DNA of 64,000 bases, from positions 992,001 to 1,056,000 of the forward strand of contig NZ_JAKZAJ010000001.1 of NCBI RefSeq assembly GCF_023156285.1. Direction: 5' to 3'. The translations under genes and the position numbers were made by a program. Under the pieces are notes generated by a model. That model ran no database searches. It worked only from the letters and a program-made list of their open reading frames with translations, and was not told where the DNA came from. This stretch comes from Marinobacter koreensis. Lineage in GTDB: Bacteria; Pseudomonadota; Gammaproteobacteria; Pseudomonadales; Oleiphilaceae. Positions 30,974 to 41,292 of the stretch are shown piece by piece (positions within the stretch are counted from its first letter, which is position 1; each line of letters begins with the position of its first letter).

Positions 30974-31110
30974 GCCTGTCCGCCCCAAACCTATGCATTG
31001 TGATGGACGTTTTCTCGTAACACCGTGTTGTGACGTTGCGATTGCAAATCCATGAAAACGTTGACTGAAGTGATATACTTCGGGGACTAACCCAACGCAG
31101 AGATACAGGA

Positions 31111-32172
31111 ATGACACGAGCTGAAGACCGTATCCTTGTTCATGAGCACCTTGCCCACGAGGCGGAGCCCAAGGCTCTGAGTGCCGGTGAGAAGGCAGAG
31201 CTTGAATCCCGGATCAAAGCAGCACTTGAGGCCAGGGATGCCGTGCTCGTCGCTCACTACTACACGGATCCGGATATCCAGCGCCTTGCGGAAGAGACCG
31301 GTGGCTGCGTCGCCGACTCTCTGGAGATGGCCCGCTTTGGCAATCAGCATCCCGCCTCTACGGTTGTGGTGGCCGGTGTCCGCTTCATGGGAGAGACGGC
31401 CAAGATCCTCAATCCTGAAAAGCGCGTCCTCATGCCCACGCTCGAGGCGACCTGTTCCCTTGATGTCGGCTGTCCGGCAGATGAGTTCGCGGCTTTTTGC
31501 GATGAGCACCCGGACCGGACTGTGGTGGTGTATGCCAACACCTCTGCTGCGGTCAAGGCGCGGGCAGACTGGGTCGTTACCTCAAGCTGTGCCCAGGCCA
31601 TCGTTGAGGATCTGGATGCCCGGGGTGAGAAAATACTCTGGGCACCGGACAAGCACCTGGGCCATTACGTCCAGAAGACGACCGGTGCGGATATGTTGCT
31701 CTGGGATGGCTCCTGTATCGTTCACGAGGAATTCAAATACCGTGGCCTGGAGGATCTCAAGGCCCTGTACCCGGATGCGGCCATTCTGGTGCATCCGGAA
31801 TCTCCGGATGCGGTCGTGGAAATGGCCGATGTGGTGGGCTCGACTTCCCAGCTGATTCACGCGGTCCAGACCTTGCCCAATCAGGAGTTTATCGTGGCCA
31901 CGGATAACGGCATCTTCTACAAGATGCAGCAGCTGGCCCCCAACAAGACGCTGATCGAGGCACCAACTGCAGGCAATGGCGCAACCTGTCGAAGCTGTGC
32001 CCATTGTCCGTGGATGGCGATGAACGGCCTTGAAAACCTGCTTCAGGCCATCGAGACGGGCAGGGACGAGGTTCAGGTCGACGCCGCCCTGCGTGAGCGA
32101 GCCCTCAAGCCTCTTCAGCGAATGCTGGACTTCACCGCCAACATGAATCTGAAGGCGGCAGGAAACGCCTGA
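31111..32172 (+). CDS. nadA: Quinolinate synthase
   Basis: NadA condenses iminoaspartate with dihydroxyacetone phosphate to quinolinate in de novo NAD synthesis and carries an oxygen-sensitive [4Fe-4S] cluster. The 353-residue protein has [13 protein letters not shown], the [12 protein letters not shown] cysteine segment (first ligand about residue 115), [10 protein letters not shown], and [13 protein letters not shown] near the C-terminus. It starts the nadA-bepA-tusA-perM-bcp-dapA-bamC-purC block known from Pseudomonas, and is convergent with bepA. Confidence 0.96.
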   Translation: MTRAEDRILVHEHLAHEAEPKALSAGEKAELESRIKAALEARDAVLVAHYYTDPDIQRLAEETGGCVADSLEMARFGNQHPASTVVVAGVRFMGETAKILNPEKRVLMPTLEATCSLDVGCPADEFAAFCDEHPDRTVVVYANTSAAVKARADWVVTSSCAQAIVEDLDARGEKILWAPDKHLGHYVQKTTGADMLLWDGSCIVHEEFKYRGLEDLKALYPDAAILVHPESPDAVVEMADVVGSTSQLIHAVQTLPNQEFIVATDNGIFYKMQQLAPNKTLIEAPTAGNGATCRSCAHCPWMAMNGLENLLQAIETGRDEVQVDAALRERALKPLQRMLDFTANMNLKAAGNA

Positions 32173-32195
32173 TACGGCCTTTCAGTCCACTCTCG

Positions 32196-33674
32196 TCAGC
32201 TTTGGCTATCCGAGTGCAGCTGGCGGGAGATTTCCGCCAGTCTTTCTGTGACCGCCTGACGCTGGGGTGATCCCGCCGGAAGCTTCTCCTGCGCCTGGCG
32301 GAGTTGCCGCTGGGCGCTCTCAAGATCGCCCATCAGAGCGTCGTATTCGGCCCTCGCCCTGTGGACGCCCACAATGTTTCTGGCCATTCCCTCTGCTTCT
32401 GCGAGTCGCAGCCAGATCTGCTCCTGTTGCGGGAATCGTCTGGTGAGCTCCTTCAGTAAATCTGCGGCTGCGGCACCGTTGTCTGCCGCAATGTCGGTGT
32501 TGGCCAGGGTGACGGAGATAGGGTAGTTTCCCGGATTCCGGAACAGCGCCTCCTTGAGCAGCGCTCTGGCCTGGTCGTGTTTCCCTTCATCGTTCAGGAC
32601 CTGCGCAAGAGACACCTGAAAGGTGATGCGCCCCGGGTTCTTGTCGAGCAGATCCCGCAAGATGGCCTCGGCCTTTTCCGGCTGATTGTTGGCCTGGTAG
32701 GCGACAGCCAGGCCGTAACGGATAGCGTGATATTTCCGGGCTTCAGGATGATCCAGATAGGCCTTGAATGTTTCCACCGCAACTTCGGGGGAAGAGGCGT
32801 AGTGCACCTGCATACGACTTCGCATCAGGTGATATTCCTGCCCCTCTTTCACATCCAGGTCAGGATACTGTTCAGCCCGGTTACGGGTGTCCGCCACACG
32901 ATTCTGTGTCAGTGGGTGAGTGGAGAGGTATTCCGGCACCTGATTTCCCTGAAGACGATTCTGCTTCATCATGATTTCAAACATCTGGGGCATGCCGCGG
33001 GGATCCATGCCGGCCGATGCCAGGATGTCCATGCCGATCCGGTCCGCCTCTTTCTCGTTGGCCCGGCTATAGGCAAGCATGTTCTGCGCTGACAGGGCCT
33101 GGGTACCGGCGATGGCGGCCAAGCCGACATCGGACTGGGTCACGGCAGACAGCACGATTCCGGCGATCATGCCGGCGATGGTCAGTGGCGCGCTGGTTTC
33201 CTGCTGCTCCATTCTTCGAGCAAAATGGCGCTGGCTCAGGTGCGCCAGCTCGTGTGCCAGCACAGAGGCGAACTGCTGCTCAGTCACCGCATTCAGGAAC
33301 AGCCCGCCGTTGACGCCAACGATACCACCGGGCACCGCAAAGGCGTTTATCTGAGGGCTGTCGATCAGCGCGAGGGTGAGATCGCGGTTCTGCAGCGGCG
33401 CGGACGGAACGAGGCGGTAGAGAATCGCGTTCAGATAATCGAACACCAGCGGGTCATTGATGCGTGGGGCAGAGCGGCGGATCGATACCAGCACCTGTCG
33501 GCCGATGTCGGCTTCCTGCTGCCCGGATAATAGACCGCCACCGGCACCTCCGATGCTCGGCAGGTCCGTTTCCTGGGCCAGCGCCGGAGTGCCTGCCATG
33601 AACAGTCCGAGGACCAGGGCGGTGCCTTTGAAGAGTGACCTGCCAAACCGCGTTCGGCCAACGATGTGTCTCAT
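32196..33674 (-). CDS. bepA: Periplasmic M48 metalloprotease with TPR repeats, BepA type
   Basis: This 492-residue protein has a signal peptide (cleavage near ALAQ, residue 34), an M48 peptidase domain with the zinc motif HELAH (about residue 140) and a C-terminal TPR region. Length and architecture match BepA (YfgC), which assists or degrades outer-membrane proteins such as LptD in the periplasm. It lies divergent from tusA, as the corresponding gene does in Pseudomonas. Confidence 0.9.
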   Translation of the reverse strand: MRHIVGRTRFGRSLFKGTALVLGLFMAGTPALAQETDLPSIGGAGGGLLSGQQEADIGRQVLVSIRRSAPRINDPLVFDYLNAILYRLVPSAPLQNRDLTLALIDSPQINAFAVPGGIVGVNGGLFLNAVTEQQFASVLAHELAHLSQRHFARRMEQQETSAPLTIAGMIAGIVLSAVTQSDVGLAAIAGTQALSAQNMLAYSRANEKEADRIGMDILASAGMDPRGMPQMFEIMMKQNRLQGNQVPEYLSTHPLTQNRVADTRNRAEQYPDLDVKEGQEYHLMRSRMQVHYASSPEVAVETFKAYLDHPEARKYHAIRYGLAVAYQANNQPEKAEAILRDLLDKNPGRITFQVSLAQVLNDEGKHDQARALLKEALFRNPGNYPISVTLANTDIAADNGAAAADLLKELTRRFPQQEQIWLRLAEAEGMARNIVGVHRARAEYDALMGDLESAQRQLRQAQEKLPAGSPQRQAVTERLAEISRQLHSDSQS

Positions 33675-33832
33675 GTAATACGGTCTGCCTCTGATTGCCG
33701 TTGACGCTTGGACCCTGTTTTACCACTAAAAGTTCTCTGGGTGGGAGTCTCTGAGCCGAGGTGCAAAGCGAACGATGTCACGGCATAATGCCCGTCTGTC
33801 AAATTTGCCAATTGCGATGGTACCCCCTGCTC

Positions 33833-34060
33833 ATGGCTGAACGAACCCTGGATGCATCGGGACTGCGTTGTCCGATGCCTTTGTTGAAAACCAAACTTGA
33901 ACTCAATGGCATGGCTCCGGGAGACCGGCTGGAAGTCATCGCCACTGATGCCGGCTCGGCCCGGGATATCCCGGCATTTCTGGCGTTATCCAGCCACACG
34001 CTTGTCAGCAGCACCGAAGCCGATGGCGAGTACCGGTTTGTGATACAGTGCGGCGGCTAA
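33833..34060 (+). CDS. tusA: TusA/SirA-family sulfur carrier protein
   Basis: This small 75-residue protein carries the family signature LDASGLRCPMPLLKTK, where the cysteine carries persulfide sulfur. TusA itself passes sulfur for tRNA 2-thiouridine; paralogs serve other sulfur routes, so the exact role is open. ATG 33833 gives the family-typical start; the upstream open frame is not conserved-looking. perM follows after 16 bases. Confidence 0.88.
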   Translation: MAERTLDASGLRCPMPLLKTKLELNGMAPGDRLEVIATDAGSARDIPAFLALSSHTLVSSTEADGEYRFVIQCGG

Positions 34061-34076
34061 TCCACTGGAGACGTCA

Positions 34077-35156
34077 ATGGTAAGAATTCTACGCGGTCTC
34101 GCACACAAATACTTTTCAGATGACGAAGCCGTCATTCTTTCCCTGATACTGGTCACCGGCACCGTCTTTGTCATTCTTTTCGGCGCCATGCTGGCCCCGG
34201 CGATTGCGTCGCTGATCGTTGCGTTTATCCTTCAGGGGTTGGTCACCAAGCTGAATCGGCTGGGTGTGCCCGAAACCGTCTCCATTATCGGTGTGTTCCT
34301 CGTGTTTCTCGGCGTGCTGGTGGGCTTTCTGTTCGGCCTTCTCCCGCTTGTCTGGACCCAGGTCACCAATCTGGCCGGCGAGGCCCCGCGAATCATCCGC
34401 GAAACCCAATCCTACCTGGAGCTGTTGCCGGATCAGTACCCACAGCTGATTTCCGCGGAAGCGGTTGATAGCGTCTACCGGCAGGTTTCCACCGAAGTGG
34501 GCAACATGACCCAGTGGCTGGTGTCGTTTTCCCTGTCCAGCATTCCGGATCTTGTGGCGCTGCTGATCTATGTGGTCCTGGTGCCCATCATGGTGTTCTT
34601 CTTCCTGAAGGATAAGACCCTGCTACTCGGCTCCATTGCCAAGCTGCTGCCGCCCCAACGCCCATTGATGTTGAAAATCTGGCGTGAGGTCAACCTTCAG
34701 TGCGCCAACTATGTCCGTGGTAAGGCGCTGGAGATCCTGATCGTGGGCGGGGCGACCTACATAGCCTTCAAGTTCCTCGGCATGCCCTATGCGGCATTGC
34801 TCTCCCTACTGGTCGGCCTAAGCGTGGTTATTCCCTACATTGGCGCTGCCGTCGTCACCATTCCCGTGGCCATGATCGGCCTTTTTGCCTTTGGCTGGGG
34901 AACCCACTTCATCTGGGTGATGGTGGTGTACGGAATCATTCAGGGCCTGGACGGTAATGTCCTCGTGCCTCTGCTGTTCTCCGAGGTGAATAATCTGCAT
35001 CCGGTGGCGATCATTATCGCGGTGCTGTTCTTCGGCGGGATCTGGGGGCTCTGGGGTGTCTTTTTTGCCATCCCGCTGGCAACGCTGCTCAAGGCCGTCT
35101 TCTCCGCTTGGCCGGTGAAGGAAACGCCGCCTCCACCGGCCCAGGAAGTCTCCTGA
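34077..35156 (+). CDS. perM: AI-2E family transporter, PerM type
   Basis: This 359-residue polytopic membrane protein has seven to eight hydrophobic segments, including paired helices near residues 15-65, a soluble loop (about 95-150) and C-terminal segments with VVYGIIQGLDGNVLVPLLFSEV, typical of the AI-2E/UPF0118 family. Members have been linked to autoinducer-2 export or sodium/proton antiport; the substrate here is unknown. It lies between tusA and bcp as in Pseudomonas. Confidence 0.88.
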   Translation: MVRILRGLAHKYFSDDEAVILSLILVTGTVFVILFGAMLAPAIASLIVAFILQGLVTKLNRLGVPETVSIIGVFLVFLGVLVGFLFGLLPLVWTQVTNLAGEAPRIIRETQSYLELLPDQYPQLISAEAVDSVYRQVSTEVGNMTQWLVSFSLSSIPDLVALLIYVVLVPIMVFFFLKDKTLLLGSIAKLLPPQRPLMLKIWREVNLQCANYVRGKALEILIVGGATYIAFKFLGMPYAALLSLLVGLSVVIPYIGAAVVTIPVAMIGLFAFGWGTHFIWVMVVYGIIQGLDGNVLVPLLFSEVNNLHPVAIIIAVLFFGGIWGLWGVFFAIPLATLLKAVFSAWPVKETPPPPAQEVS

Positions 35157-35163
35157 GTCAGCC

Positions 35164-35631
35164 TCAGAGGGCCTTGACTGCCTCCAGTACTTCGTCGGCG
35201 TGGCCCTTGACCTTGACTCCACGCCATTCCTTGCGCAGCACGCCTTCCTTGTCGATCAGGAAGGTGCTGCGTTCGATGCCCAGATGTTCCTTGCCATAAA
35301 GCTTTTTGAGTTTGATGACGTCAAACAGCTTGCACAGATCCTCGTCCTTGTCGGAAATCAGGTGAAACGGGAATTCGTGTTTGGCGCGAAAATTCTCGTG
35401 AGCCTTCAGTCCATCCCGGGATACGCCGAAAATTTCCGTGTCCAGTTCCACGAAGTCTTTCATTCTGTCCCGGAATTCCTGACCTTCGGTAGTGCAACCG
35501 GGCGTGTTGTCCTTCGGATAGAAGTAGATGACAACATTCTTGCCACGGAGGTCGGCCAGGCGAACCTGTTGATCTCCGGTGGCTGCAGCTTCAAAGTCCG
35601 GAACGGCTTTGTTCAATTCGACGGATGACAT
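35164..35631 (-). CDS. bcp: Thiol peroxidase, BCP/PrxQ family
   Basis: BCP reduces hydroperoxides in the cytoplasm using thioredoxin. The 155-residue protein has FYPKDNTPGCTTEGQEFRD, with the peroxidatic cysteine about residue 46. The resolving cysteine five residues later in E. coli BCP is absent, so this is either a 1-Cys type or uses the cysteine in EDLCKLF. It is convergent with perM and divergent from dapA. Confidence 0.94.
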   Translation of the reverse strand: MSSVELNKAVPDFEAAATGDQQVRLADLRGKNVVIYFYPKDNTPGCTTEGQEFRDRMKDFVELDTEIFGVSRDGLKAHENFRAKHEFPFHLISDKDEDLCKLFDVIKLKKLYGKEHLGIERSTFLIDKEGVLRKEWRGVKVKGHADEVLEAVKAL

Positions 35632-35705
35632 GACATCTCCTTTAATTCCCTTGTGTCAGTTCGAGCCCAACATTACCATATCGGTTTTATTCGGACGGAG
35701 TGTTT

Positions 35706-36584
35706 ATGATTACGGGTAGCCTTGTCGCACTGGTCACGCCCATGCACCCCAATGGCGATATCCACTGGGAAGAGCTGGATCGGCTGGTGGACTTTCATAT
35801 TGAAAACGGCACGCACGGCATTGTCGCCGTGGGCACTACCGGTGAGTCCGCAACCCTGGACCCGGAAGAGCACTGCGAGACCATCGGCCGTATCATAAAA
35901 CGCGTGGACGGTCGCATTCCTGTGATCGCCGGGACGGGCGGCAACAGCACCCGCGAAGCGATCGAACTCACCACCGAAGCCCATAAGCTCGGGGCAGACG
36001 CCTGTCTGCTGGTGGTACCGTACTACAACAAGCCGACTCAGGAAGGCCTTTACCAGCACTTCAAGGCCATTGCCGAGGCCGTGCCCGGCATGAACCAGAT
36101 GCTGTATAACGTCCCCGGTCGGACAGCTTGCGACATGCTCAACGAGACAGTACTCCGGCTCGCCGATATTCCGAATATTGTGGGCATCAAGGACGCCACG
36201 GGCAACATTCCCCGCGGTGCAGAACTGATCGAAGCACTCGATGGTCGGCTTGCTGTGTACTCCGGGGACGATGCCACGGCAGCGGAACTGATGCTCGCCG
36301 GCGCCAAGGGTAACGTTTCGGTGACCGCCAATGTGGCGCCCAAGTCCATGGCCCAGCTGTGCGAAGCTGCAGTTGCCGGCAACCGGGAAGAGACTGAGCG
36401 TCTCAACGAGCTGCTGATGCCGCTGAACCGCAAGCTGTTCCTCGAAGCCAATCCGATTCCGGTGAAATGGGCGTTGCATCGAATGGGGCTCATCAGCGAG
36501 GGCATTCGCCTTCCCCTGACGCCACTGAGTGAAAAATTCCACGCCGAGGTGGAAGAAGCCCTGAAAGCCTCGGGTGTGCTCTGA
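35706..36584 (+). CDS. dapA: 4-hydroxy-tetrahydrodipicolinate synthase
   Basis: DapA condenses pyruvate with aspartate semialdehyde, the first step of the lysine/diaminopimelate branch. The 292-residue TIM-barrel protein has GTTGESATL, the tyrosine motif LYNVPGRT, and the Schiff-base lysine in GIKDATGN (about residue 161). ATG 35706 is chosen ([13 protein letters not shown]) with GGAG upstream. It is followed by bamC and purC, a conserved order. Confidence 0.96.
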   Translation: MITGSLVALVTPMHPNGDIHWEELDRLVDFHIENGTHGIVAVGTTGESATLDPEEHCETIGRIIKRVDGRIPVIAGTGGNSTREAIELTTEAHKLGADACLLVVPYYNKPTQEGLYQHFKAIAEAVPGMNQMLYNVPGRTACDMLNETVLRLADIPNIVGIKDATGNIPRGAELIEALDGRLAVYSGDDATAAELMLAGAKGNVSVTANVAPKSMAQLCEAAVAGNREETERLNELLMPLNRKLFLEANPIPVKWALHRMGLISEGIRLPLTPLSEKFHAEVEEALKASGVL

Positions 36585-36619
36585 GGTTGTCGATCCCGTT
36601 TCTGAACCGGAGTAGCCGA

Positions 36620-37717
36620 ATGCAGGTTCTTTCTGGAACCCGTCCTGTCCGTCTGTACAAATCGATCGCCCTGGCATCGGGACTGCTGTTGCTGACAGCA
36701 GTCTCCGGATGCAGTCTTCTGGAAGACCGCTCCGAGCGTTATGTGGATGCCCCGGAAGGTTCACCGCTTCAGTTGCCGGAGGGGGCCGATGGCTCCCGTC
36801 TGCATCAGGTGATGCCAATACGCGAAATCAATACCGCCGAATCCGGAAAACTGTATCCCTCGGCTATTCCCAATCCCCCGGATATGACGTCCGAGATTCT
36901 GGACGAAAACTACGTCATCGAAGAGCTCGACGGCCAGACCTGGCTGTTGGTCAACGACGTACCCGGTCGTCTGTGGCCTCAGGCTGTTGCCTACATGAAT
37001 GAGCGGGGCCTCGGTGTTGCTGAGGACAGCCCCAAACTGGGGCTGATGCAGAGTGAGCTGGCCAATTTCAGCAAACGGGCCCGGGAGATCACGGGCCTCT
37101 CCGAATCGCCTTCCCGACAGGAGCCGATGACGGTTATCCAGCTGAAAATGGCTCCGGGTGTGCGTCGGAAGACCACCGAGATTCAGATCCGGCGCCTGCA
37201 GATGGACGATCGCCCGGATGGCCTGCAGGCCTGGCCGGACACGGTTCAGCCTTCAGCAGAGGATCTGGCGTTCGAGAAAAAGCTGCTTTCGGATCTGGGC
37301 GATTTCCTGAAAGGGCGTGAGGAAAGCAAATCCTTCTCCCGCGCTGCCTCCGGAATGTCGAGTGAGCCACTGGTCAAGCTGGTCACCGAGAACGACGATC
37401 CCAAGGCTATCCGTGTGAGCCTGGATTACGGTCGGTCCTGGGCAGAGGTCAAGCGGGCACTGGAGGCCTCTGACATGGCCATTGTCGACCTGAACCGCAG
37501 CGAAGGCTGGTTCTACGTCGATTTCAGGACCGCGGACGAGAAGGACCCCGGCTGGTTCTCCTGGTTCACCGACAAGGAAAAGCCTGTGCATACGCACACG
37601 GTGCAGCTCCGCAGGCAGGATGATGGTGTCATGGTCACGGCGACCAAACGTCCGGACTACACCGGTGAGCATTCGGCAGCGGATCTGCTGAGCAAACTGT
37701 TCGATTCCCTATATTGA
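36620..37717 (+). CDS. bamC: Outer-membrane assembly lipoprotein BamC
   Basis: BamC (NlpB) is a lipoprotein of the BAM complex that inserts beta-barrels into the outer membrane. The 365-residue protein has a lipobox TAVSGC, the unstructured N-terminal segment with an [21 protein letters not shown] region that contacts BamD, and two helix-grip domains. ATG 36620 is preferred, with CCGGAG nine bases upstream. It lies in the dapA-bamC-purC arrangement known from E. coli and Pseudomonas. Confidence 0.9.
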   Translation: MQVLSGTRPVRLYKSIALASGLLLLTAVSGCSLLEDRSERYVDAPEGSPLQLPEGADGSRLHQVMPIREINTAESGKLYPSAIPNPPDMTSEILDENYVIEELDGQTWLLVNDVPGRLWPQAVAYMNERGLGVAEDSPKLGLMQSELANFSKRAREITGLSESPSRQEPMTVIQLKMAPGVRRKTTEIQIRRLQMDDRPDGLQAWPDTVQPSAEDLAFEKKLLSDLGDFLKGREESKSFSRAASGMSSEPLVKLVTENDDPKAIRVSLDYGRSWAEVKRALEASDMAIVDLNRSEGWFYVDFRTADEKDPGWFSWFTDKEKPVHTHTVQLRRQDDGVMVTATKRPDYTGEHSAADLLSKLFDSLY

Positions 37718-37755
37718 TCGGAGGGCGTGTGGGCGCCCCCGTTTCGGAGACATCA

Positions 37756-38469
37756 ATGGAAAAGCGCGAAGAACTCTACGCAGGCAAGGCCAAATCCGTC
37801 TATCGCACCGACGATCCGAACCGGTTCGTCATGGTGTTCCGGGACGATACGTCGGCGTTTGATGGCCAGAAGAAAGAGCAACTGAACCGCAAGGGCATGG
37901 TGAACAACAAGTTCAACGCGTTCATCATGGGAAAGCTGGAGGCCGCCGGTGTGCCGACTCACTTTGAGGGCCTGCTGTCCGATACCGAATCCCTGGTCAA
38001 GAAACTCGATATGATTCCGGTGGAGTGCGTGGTTCGTAACATCTCCGCAGGCAGCCTCTGCCGCCGACTGGGCGTTGAAGAGGGCAAGGAACTCAATCCG
38101 CCTACCTTTGAATTGTTCCTGAAGAACGACGAACTGCACGATCCCATGGTGAACGATTCTCTCGCTGTGAGCTTTGGCTGGGCCAGCGCTGAGGAACTTG
38201 CGCGCATGAAGGAACTCACCTATCAGGTGAACGATGTCCTCAAGAAGCTGTTCGACGATGCCGGCATGCTGCTGGTGGATTACAAGCTGGAATTCGGCCG
38301 CAGCGACGGTCAGATTGTTCTCGGTGATGAATTCAGCCCGGATGGCTGTCGTATCTGGGACAAGGAAACCCGGAAGAAAATGGACAAGGATCGTTTTCGC
38401 CAGGGACTGGGAGAAGTGATCGAAACCTACGAGGAAGTCGGTCGCCGGCTCGGCATTCAGTTCGACTGA
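37756..38469 (+). CDS. purC: SAICAR synthetase
   Basis: PurC joins aspartate to CAIR with ATP in purine synthesis. The 237-residue protein has the start [42 protein letters not shown] and LVDYKLEFG, all typical. ATG 37756 has CGGAG upstream and gives the standard length. A barrel gene follows after 39 bases. Confidence 0.96.
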   Translation: MEKREELYAGKAKSVYRTDDPNRFVMVFRDDTSAFDGQKKEQLNRKGMVNNKFNAFIMGKLEAAGVPTHFEGLLSDTESLVKKLDMIPVECVVRNISAGSLCRRLGVEEGKELNPPTFELFLKNDELHDPMVNDSLAVSFGWASAEELARMKELTYQVNDVLKKLFDDAGMLLVDYKLEFGRSDGQIVLGDEFSPDGCRIWDKETRKKMDKDRFRQGLGEVIETYEEVGRRLGIQFD

Positions 38470-38508
38470 TAAGCCCACATACAAAACAGATAACGTAACG
38501 GGTGTTCT

Positions 38509-39246
38509 ATGCGTAAAACGATGATGGCAATGGGCGGTGCGCTGGTTATGGCGGCCCCGCTGGCTCAGGCCGACGTGGTCGGCCTCGGCGCTTCGGTAAG
38601 CTACTGGGATTCCAGCCTGTCCGGCAAAGCGGTGAATAAGGGGGATGCGGTCAATGTTGATAACGACCTGAACCTGGATAGCGATTCGACGACCAACGCC
38701 ACGCTTTACCTTGAGCACCCGGTCCCGGTGCTGCCAAACCTCCGACTGAATTACACGCTGATCAAGCAGAGCGGTCGTGGGCAGTTGGGCGCCAATTTTG
38801 ACAACATCGTGGTGAGTTCCGGTGCAAAGGTTGATTCCGACCTGGATCTTGAACAACTCGACCTGACGTTCTACTACGAAGTTCTCGACAACTGGGTCAA
38901 TCTGGACCTGGGTCTGACCGCACGGGATCTCTCCGGTGATCTGACGGTTCAGCAGGTTGGAAGTACGGCCGTGAGCAAGACCAGCGTAGATGCCGTGATT
39001 CCCATGGGCTACGTCGCGGCCCGGTTTGATCTTCCGCTGACCGGCGTCTCCGTCGGTGGCGAAGGTAATTTTATCGGCTACAGCGGCGATTCCATCCGGG
39101 ATTTCAACGTCTTCGGACAGTACGCGGTATCCATGCTGCAGCTGCGCGCAGGATATCGTCAGATGGCGATTGATTATGAGGACAGCGACAACCGCCTGGA
39201 CCTCAAGATCGATGGCCCGTTTATCAGCGCTGGTGTGTCTTTCTAG
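38509..39246 (+). CDS. Outer-membrane beta-barrel protein (TIGR04219-like)
   Basis: This 245-residue protein has a signal peptide (ALVMAAPLAQA, cleavage about residue 21) and alternating hydrophobic strands ending in phenylalanine (ISAGVSF), the usual C-terminal signature for BAM recognition. Its pattern (GLGASVSYWDSSLSG near the mature N-terminus) is like the TIGR04219 family of marine gammaproteobacteria, whose function is unknown. It stands between purC and the UDP-sugar epimerase. Confidence 0.8.
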   Translation: MRKTMMAMGGALVMAAPLAQADVVGLGASVSYWDSSLSGKAVNKGDAVNVDNDLNLDSDSTTNATLYLEHPVPVLPNLRLNYTLIKQSGRGQLGANFDNIVVSSGAKVDSDLDLEQLDLTFYYEVLDNWVNLDLGLTARDLSGDLTVQQVGSTAVSKTSVDAVIPMGYVAARFDLPLTGVSVGGEGNFIGYSGDSIRDFNVFGQYAVSMLQLRAGYRQMAIDYEDSDNRLDLKIDGPFISAGVSF

Positions 39247-39258
39247 GGAGCGAACACG

Positions 39259-40266
39259 TTGAAGATCCTGGTTACCGGAACCGCCGGCTTTATCGGCTTT
39301 CACCTGGCGAACCGCCTCCTCGAGAGGGGTGACGAAGTCATTGGTGTGGATAATCTCAATGACTATTATGACGTCAGTCTCAAAGAGGCGCGTCTGGCCG
39401 GGCTGAAAAGCCAGGCCGGTTTCACTGAAATCCGTCAGGATGTGGCTGACCGAGAGGTCATGGAGTCGGTGTTCCGGGATCATAAACCGGAAAGGGTGGT
39501 TCACCTGGCCGCCCAGGCGGGTGTTCGGTATTCGCTTGAGAACCCCAACGCGTACGTGGATGCCAACCTGGTCGGGTTCATGAACATTCTGGAGGGGTGT
39601 CGGCACAACAACGTTGAGCACCTGGTATACGCCTCCAGCAGTTCGGTCTATGGCGCCAACGAATCCATGCCATTCTCCGTACACGACAACGTGGACCATC
39701 CACTCAGTCTGTATGCGGCCTCAAAGAAGGCCAACGAACTGATGGCGCACACCTACAGTCACCTGTACAACCTGCCCACCACGGGGCTGAGGTTTTTCAC
39801 GGTGTACGGCCCCTGGGGGCGTCCGGATATGGCGATGTTCCTGTTCACCCGCAAGATTCTGGCGGGCGAACCGATCGACGTGTTCAACCACGGTCATCAC
39901 AAGCGGGATTTCACCTACATCGATGACATTGTTGAAGGCGTGGTCCGCACTCTGGACCACATTGCCGAGCCCAATCCCGACTGGAGCGGACAGGCGCCGG
40001 ACCCGGGCACGAGCAAGGCTCCTTATCGCCTCTACAACATCGGGAGCAATAATCCCGTCGAGCTGTCCCGCTTTATCGAGATCATCGAAGAGCGTACCGG
40101 TAAAAAAGCCCAGAAGAACCTGCTGCCCATGCAGCCCGGCGATGTCCCGGCCACTTACGCCAATGTCGATGACCTGATTCAGGACGTGGGGTACAAACCC
40201 CAGACTCCCGTGGAGGAGGGCGTTGCCAGGTTCGTGGATTGGTATCGGGATTTCTACAAAGTGTAG
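39259..40266 (+). CDS. NAD-dependent UDP-sugar epimerase, probable UDP-glucuronate 4-epimerase
   Basis: This 335-residue extended SDR protein has [11 protein letters not shown] for NAD binding, SSSSVYGAN, and the active-site pair in [27 protein letters not shown] and [13 protein letters not shown] resemble UDP-glucuronate 4-epimerases, which make UDP-galacturonate for surface polysaccharide. The start is TTG at 39259 with GGGAG eight bases upstream. Ugd in this window could supply its substrate. A terminator follows. Confidence 0.85.
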   Translation: MKILVTGTAGFIGFHLANRLLERGDEVIGVDNLNDYYDVSLKEARLAGLKSQAGFTEIRQDVADREVMESVFRDHKPERVVHLAAQAGVRYSLENPNAYVDANLVGFMNILEGCRHNNVEHLVYASSSSVYGANESMPFSVHDNVDHPLSLYAASKKANELMAHTYSHLYNLPTTGLRFFTVYGPWGRPDMAMFLFTRKILAGEPIDVFNHGHHKRDFTYIDDIVEGVVRTLDHIAEPNPDWSGQAPDPGTSKAPYRLYNIGSNNPVELSRFIEIIEERTGKKAQKNLLPMQPGDVPATYANVDDLIQDVGYKPQTPVEEGVARFVDWYRDFYKV

Positions 40267-40296
40267 TCAACCGGCGCGTTTATACGGAACTCGACG

Positions 40297-40324
40297 AAAA
40301 GGCCGACCATGGAGTCGGCCTTTT
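40297..40324. terminator. Bidirectional intrinsic terminator
   Basis: AAAAGGCCGAC (40297-40307) pairs perfectly with GTCGGCCTTTT (40314-40324), loop CATGGA. It separates the epimerase from the convergent pseudouridine synthase gene and can serve both. Confidence 0.88.
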
Positions 40325-40334
40325 CTGTTTCTGG

Positions 40335-41165
40335 TCACTCAGAATCGCTTGGGAGCAGAGTGATCAGCCTTTCCGGAAGTTCAAAATGGACCTGTTGTTG
40401 GCTGAGCGGGCAAGTGAACGCCAGCTGCCACGCCAGCAACTGCAGGGGTACTGCAGCGGCTGTGCCGTAGAGCCGGTCGCCGACAATCGGGTGTCCCAGC
40501 GATGCGAGATGACGGCGGATCTGGTGTTTGCGGCCGGTTTCAATGGCCACCCTAACTAGCGTTGTACCGGGAGAGGGAGCCGGCCCTTCCAGGCTGGTCA
40601 CGCGACTGAGGGCGGGCTTTCCATCCACCGGTGAATCAACCTGCTGATTATCGGCCTGGAATTCGCCGGTCGCCGTCGCCAGGTAGACTTTGGTCATTGT
40701 CCTGCCTGAAAAACATTGGGAAAGGGCGCCTGCCGCTTTCGAATCATGGGCTATCAGCATCAAGCCGGCGGCATCGGCGTCCAGGCGGTGGACCAGGTAG
40801 CAGGGCTTTCCAAGCTGAATCTCGGCCAGGCGCAGCAGGCTGCAATGATCGCCCCACTGGGACCCCTGTGACAGCAAGCCATGGGGTTTGAACCATACCG
40901 AATAGCGTCCCCTGTCCTCCAGGCATTCCGGCGGCTCCGGTTTCCTGGATAATACCGCGCTGTCGTAGAACAGCTGCACACGAGTACCAGGCGAGAGCGC
41001 CTGTTTTGCCCGGCGCAGGCGGACCTGCTTGCCTTTGCGGGTCCACCAGCAGGCGCCTTTGGTCATGGCGTCCTTGATTCGCTGCTTGGGAAGGCCCGAG
41101 GCGATGCTCAGGGCGTCGACAGCGGTTTGTGGTTGCTCAACGGTGATGTCGGTGGTGGTTCTCAT
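40335..41165 (-). CDS. RluA-family pseudouridine synthase
   Basis: This protein of about 276 residues carries the catalytic motif HRLDADAAGLMLIAHD (the aspartate is the nucleophile) and GRKHQIRRHLASLGHPIVGDRLYG of the RluA family. These enzymes isomerise uridine in rRNA or tRNA; the target here is unknown. It resembles TruC/RluA-like enzymes without an obvious S4 domain. The ATG at 41165 is preferred to an upstream open frame that extends to 41288. Confidence 0.86.
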   Translation of the reverse strand: MRTTTDITVEQPQTAVDALSIASGLPKQRIKDAMTKGACWWTRKGKQVRLRRAKQALSPGTRVQLFYDSAVLSRKPEPPECLEDRGRYSVWFKPHGLLSQGSQWGDHCSLLRLAEIQLGKPCYLVHRLDADAAGLMLIAHDSKAAGALSQCFSGRTMTKVYLATATGEFQADNQQVDSPVDGKPALSRVTSLEGPAPSPGTTLVRVAIETGRKHQIRRHLASLGHPIVGDRLYGTAAAVPLQLLAWQLAFTCPLSQQQVHFELPERLITLLPSDSE

Positions 41166-41292
41166 CAGGTGTATCAGTTTGATGGGTTCAAGGGCGCCAG
41201 TATAAAGCAAACCGATAGCGACCTGAGCAAACTCCTGGCGTTTATCTGACGTAAGATTGCGTTGTGATGATGCCAAGGTAAGGAGCAATACG

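Noticed and set aside
30854..31117. A small minus-strand frame ending GREGFEPSTNWLKANCSTN
   Set aside because: This is the well-known false translation of a tRNA-Lys antisense strand.
37753..39699. A 648-codon open frame antisense to purC, the barrel gene and the epimerase
   Set aside because: It crosses three supported genes on the other strand and has no domain character.
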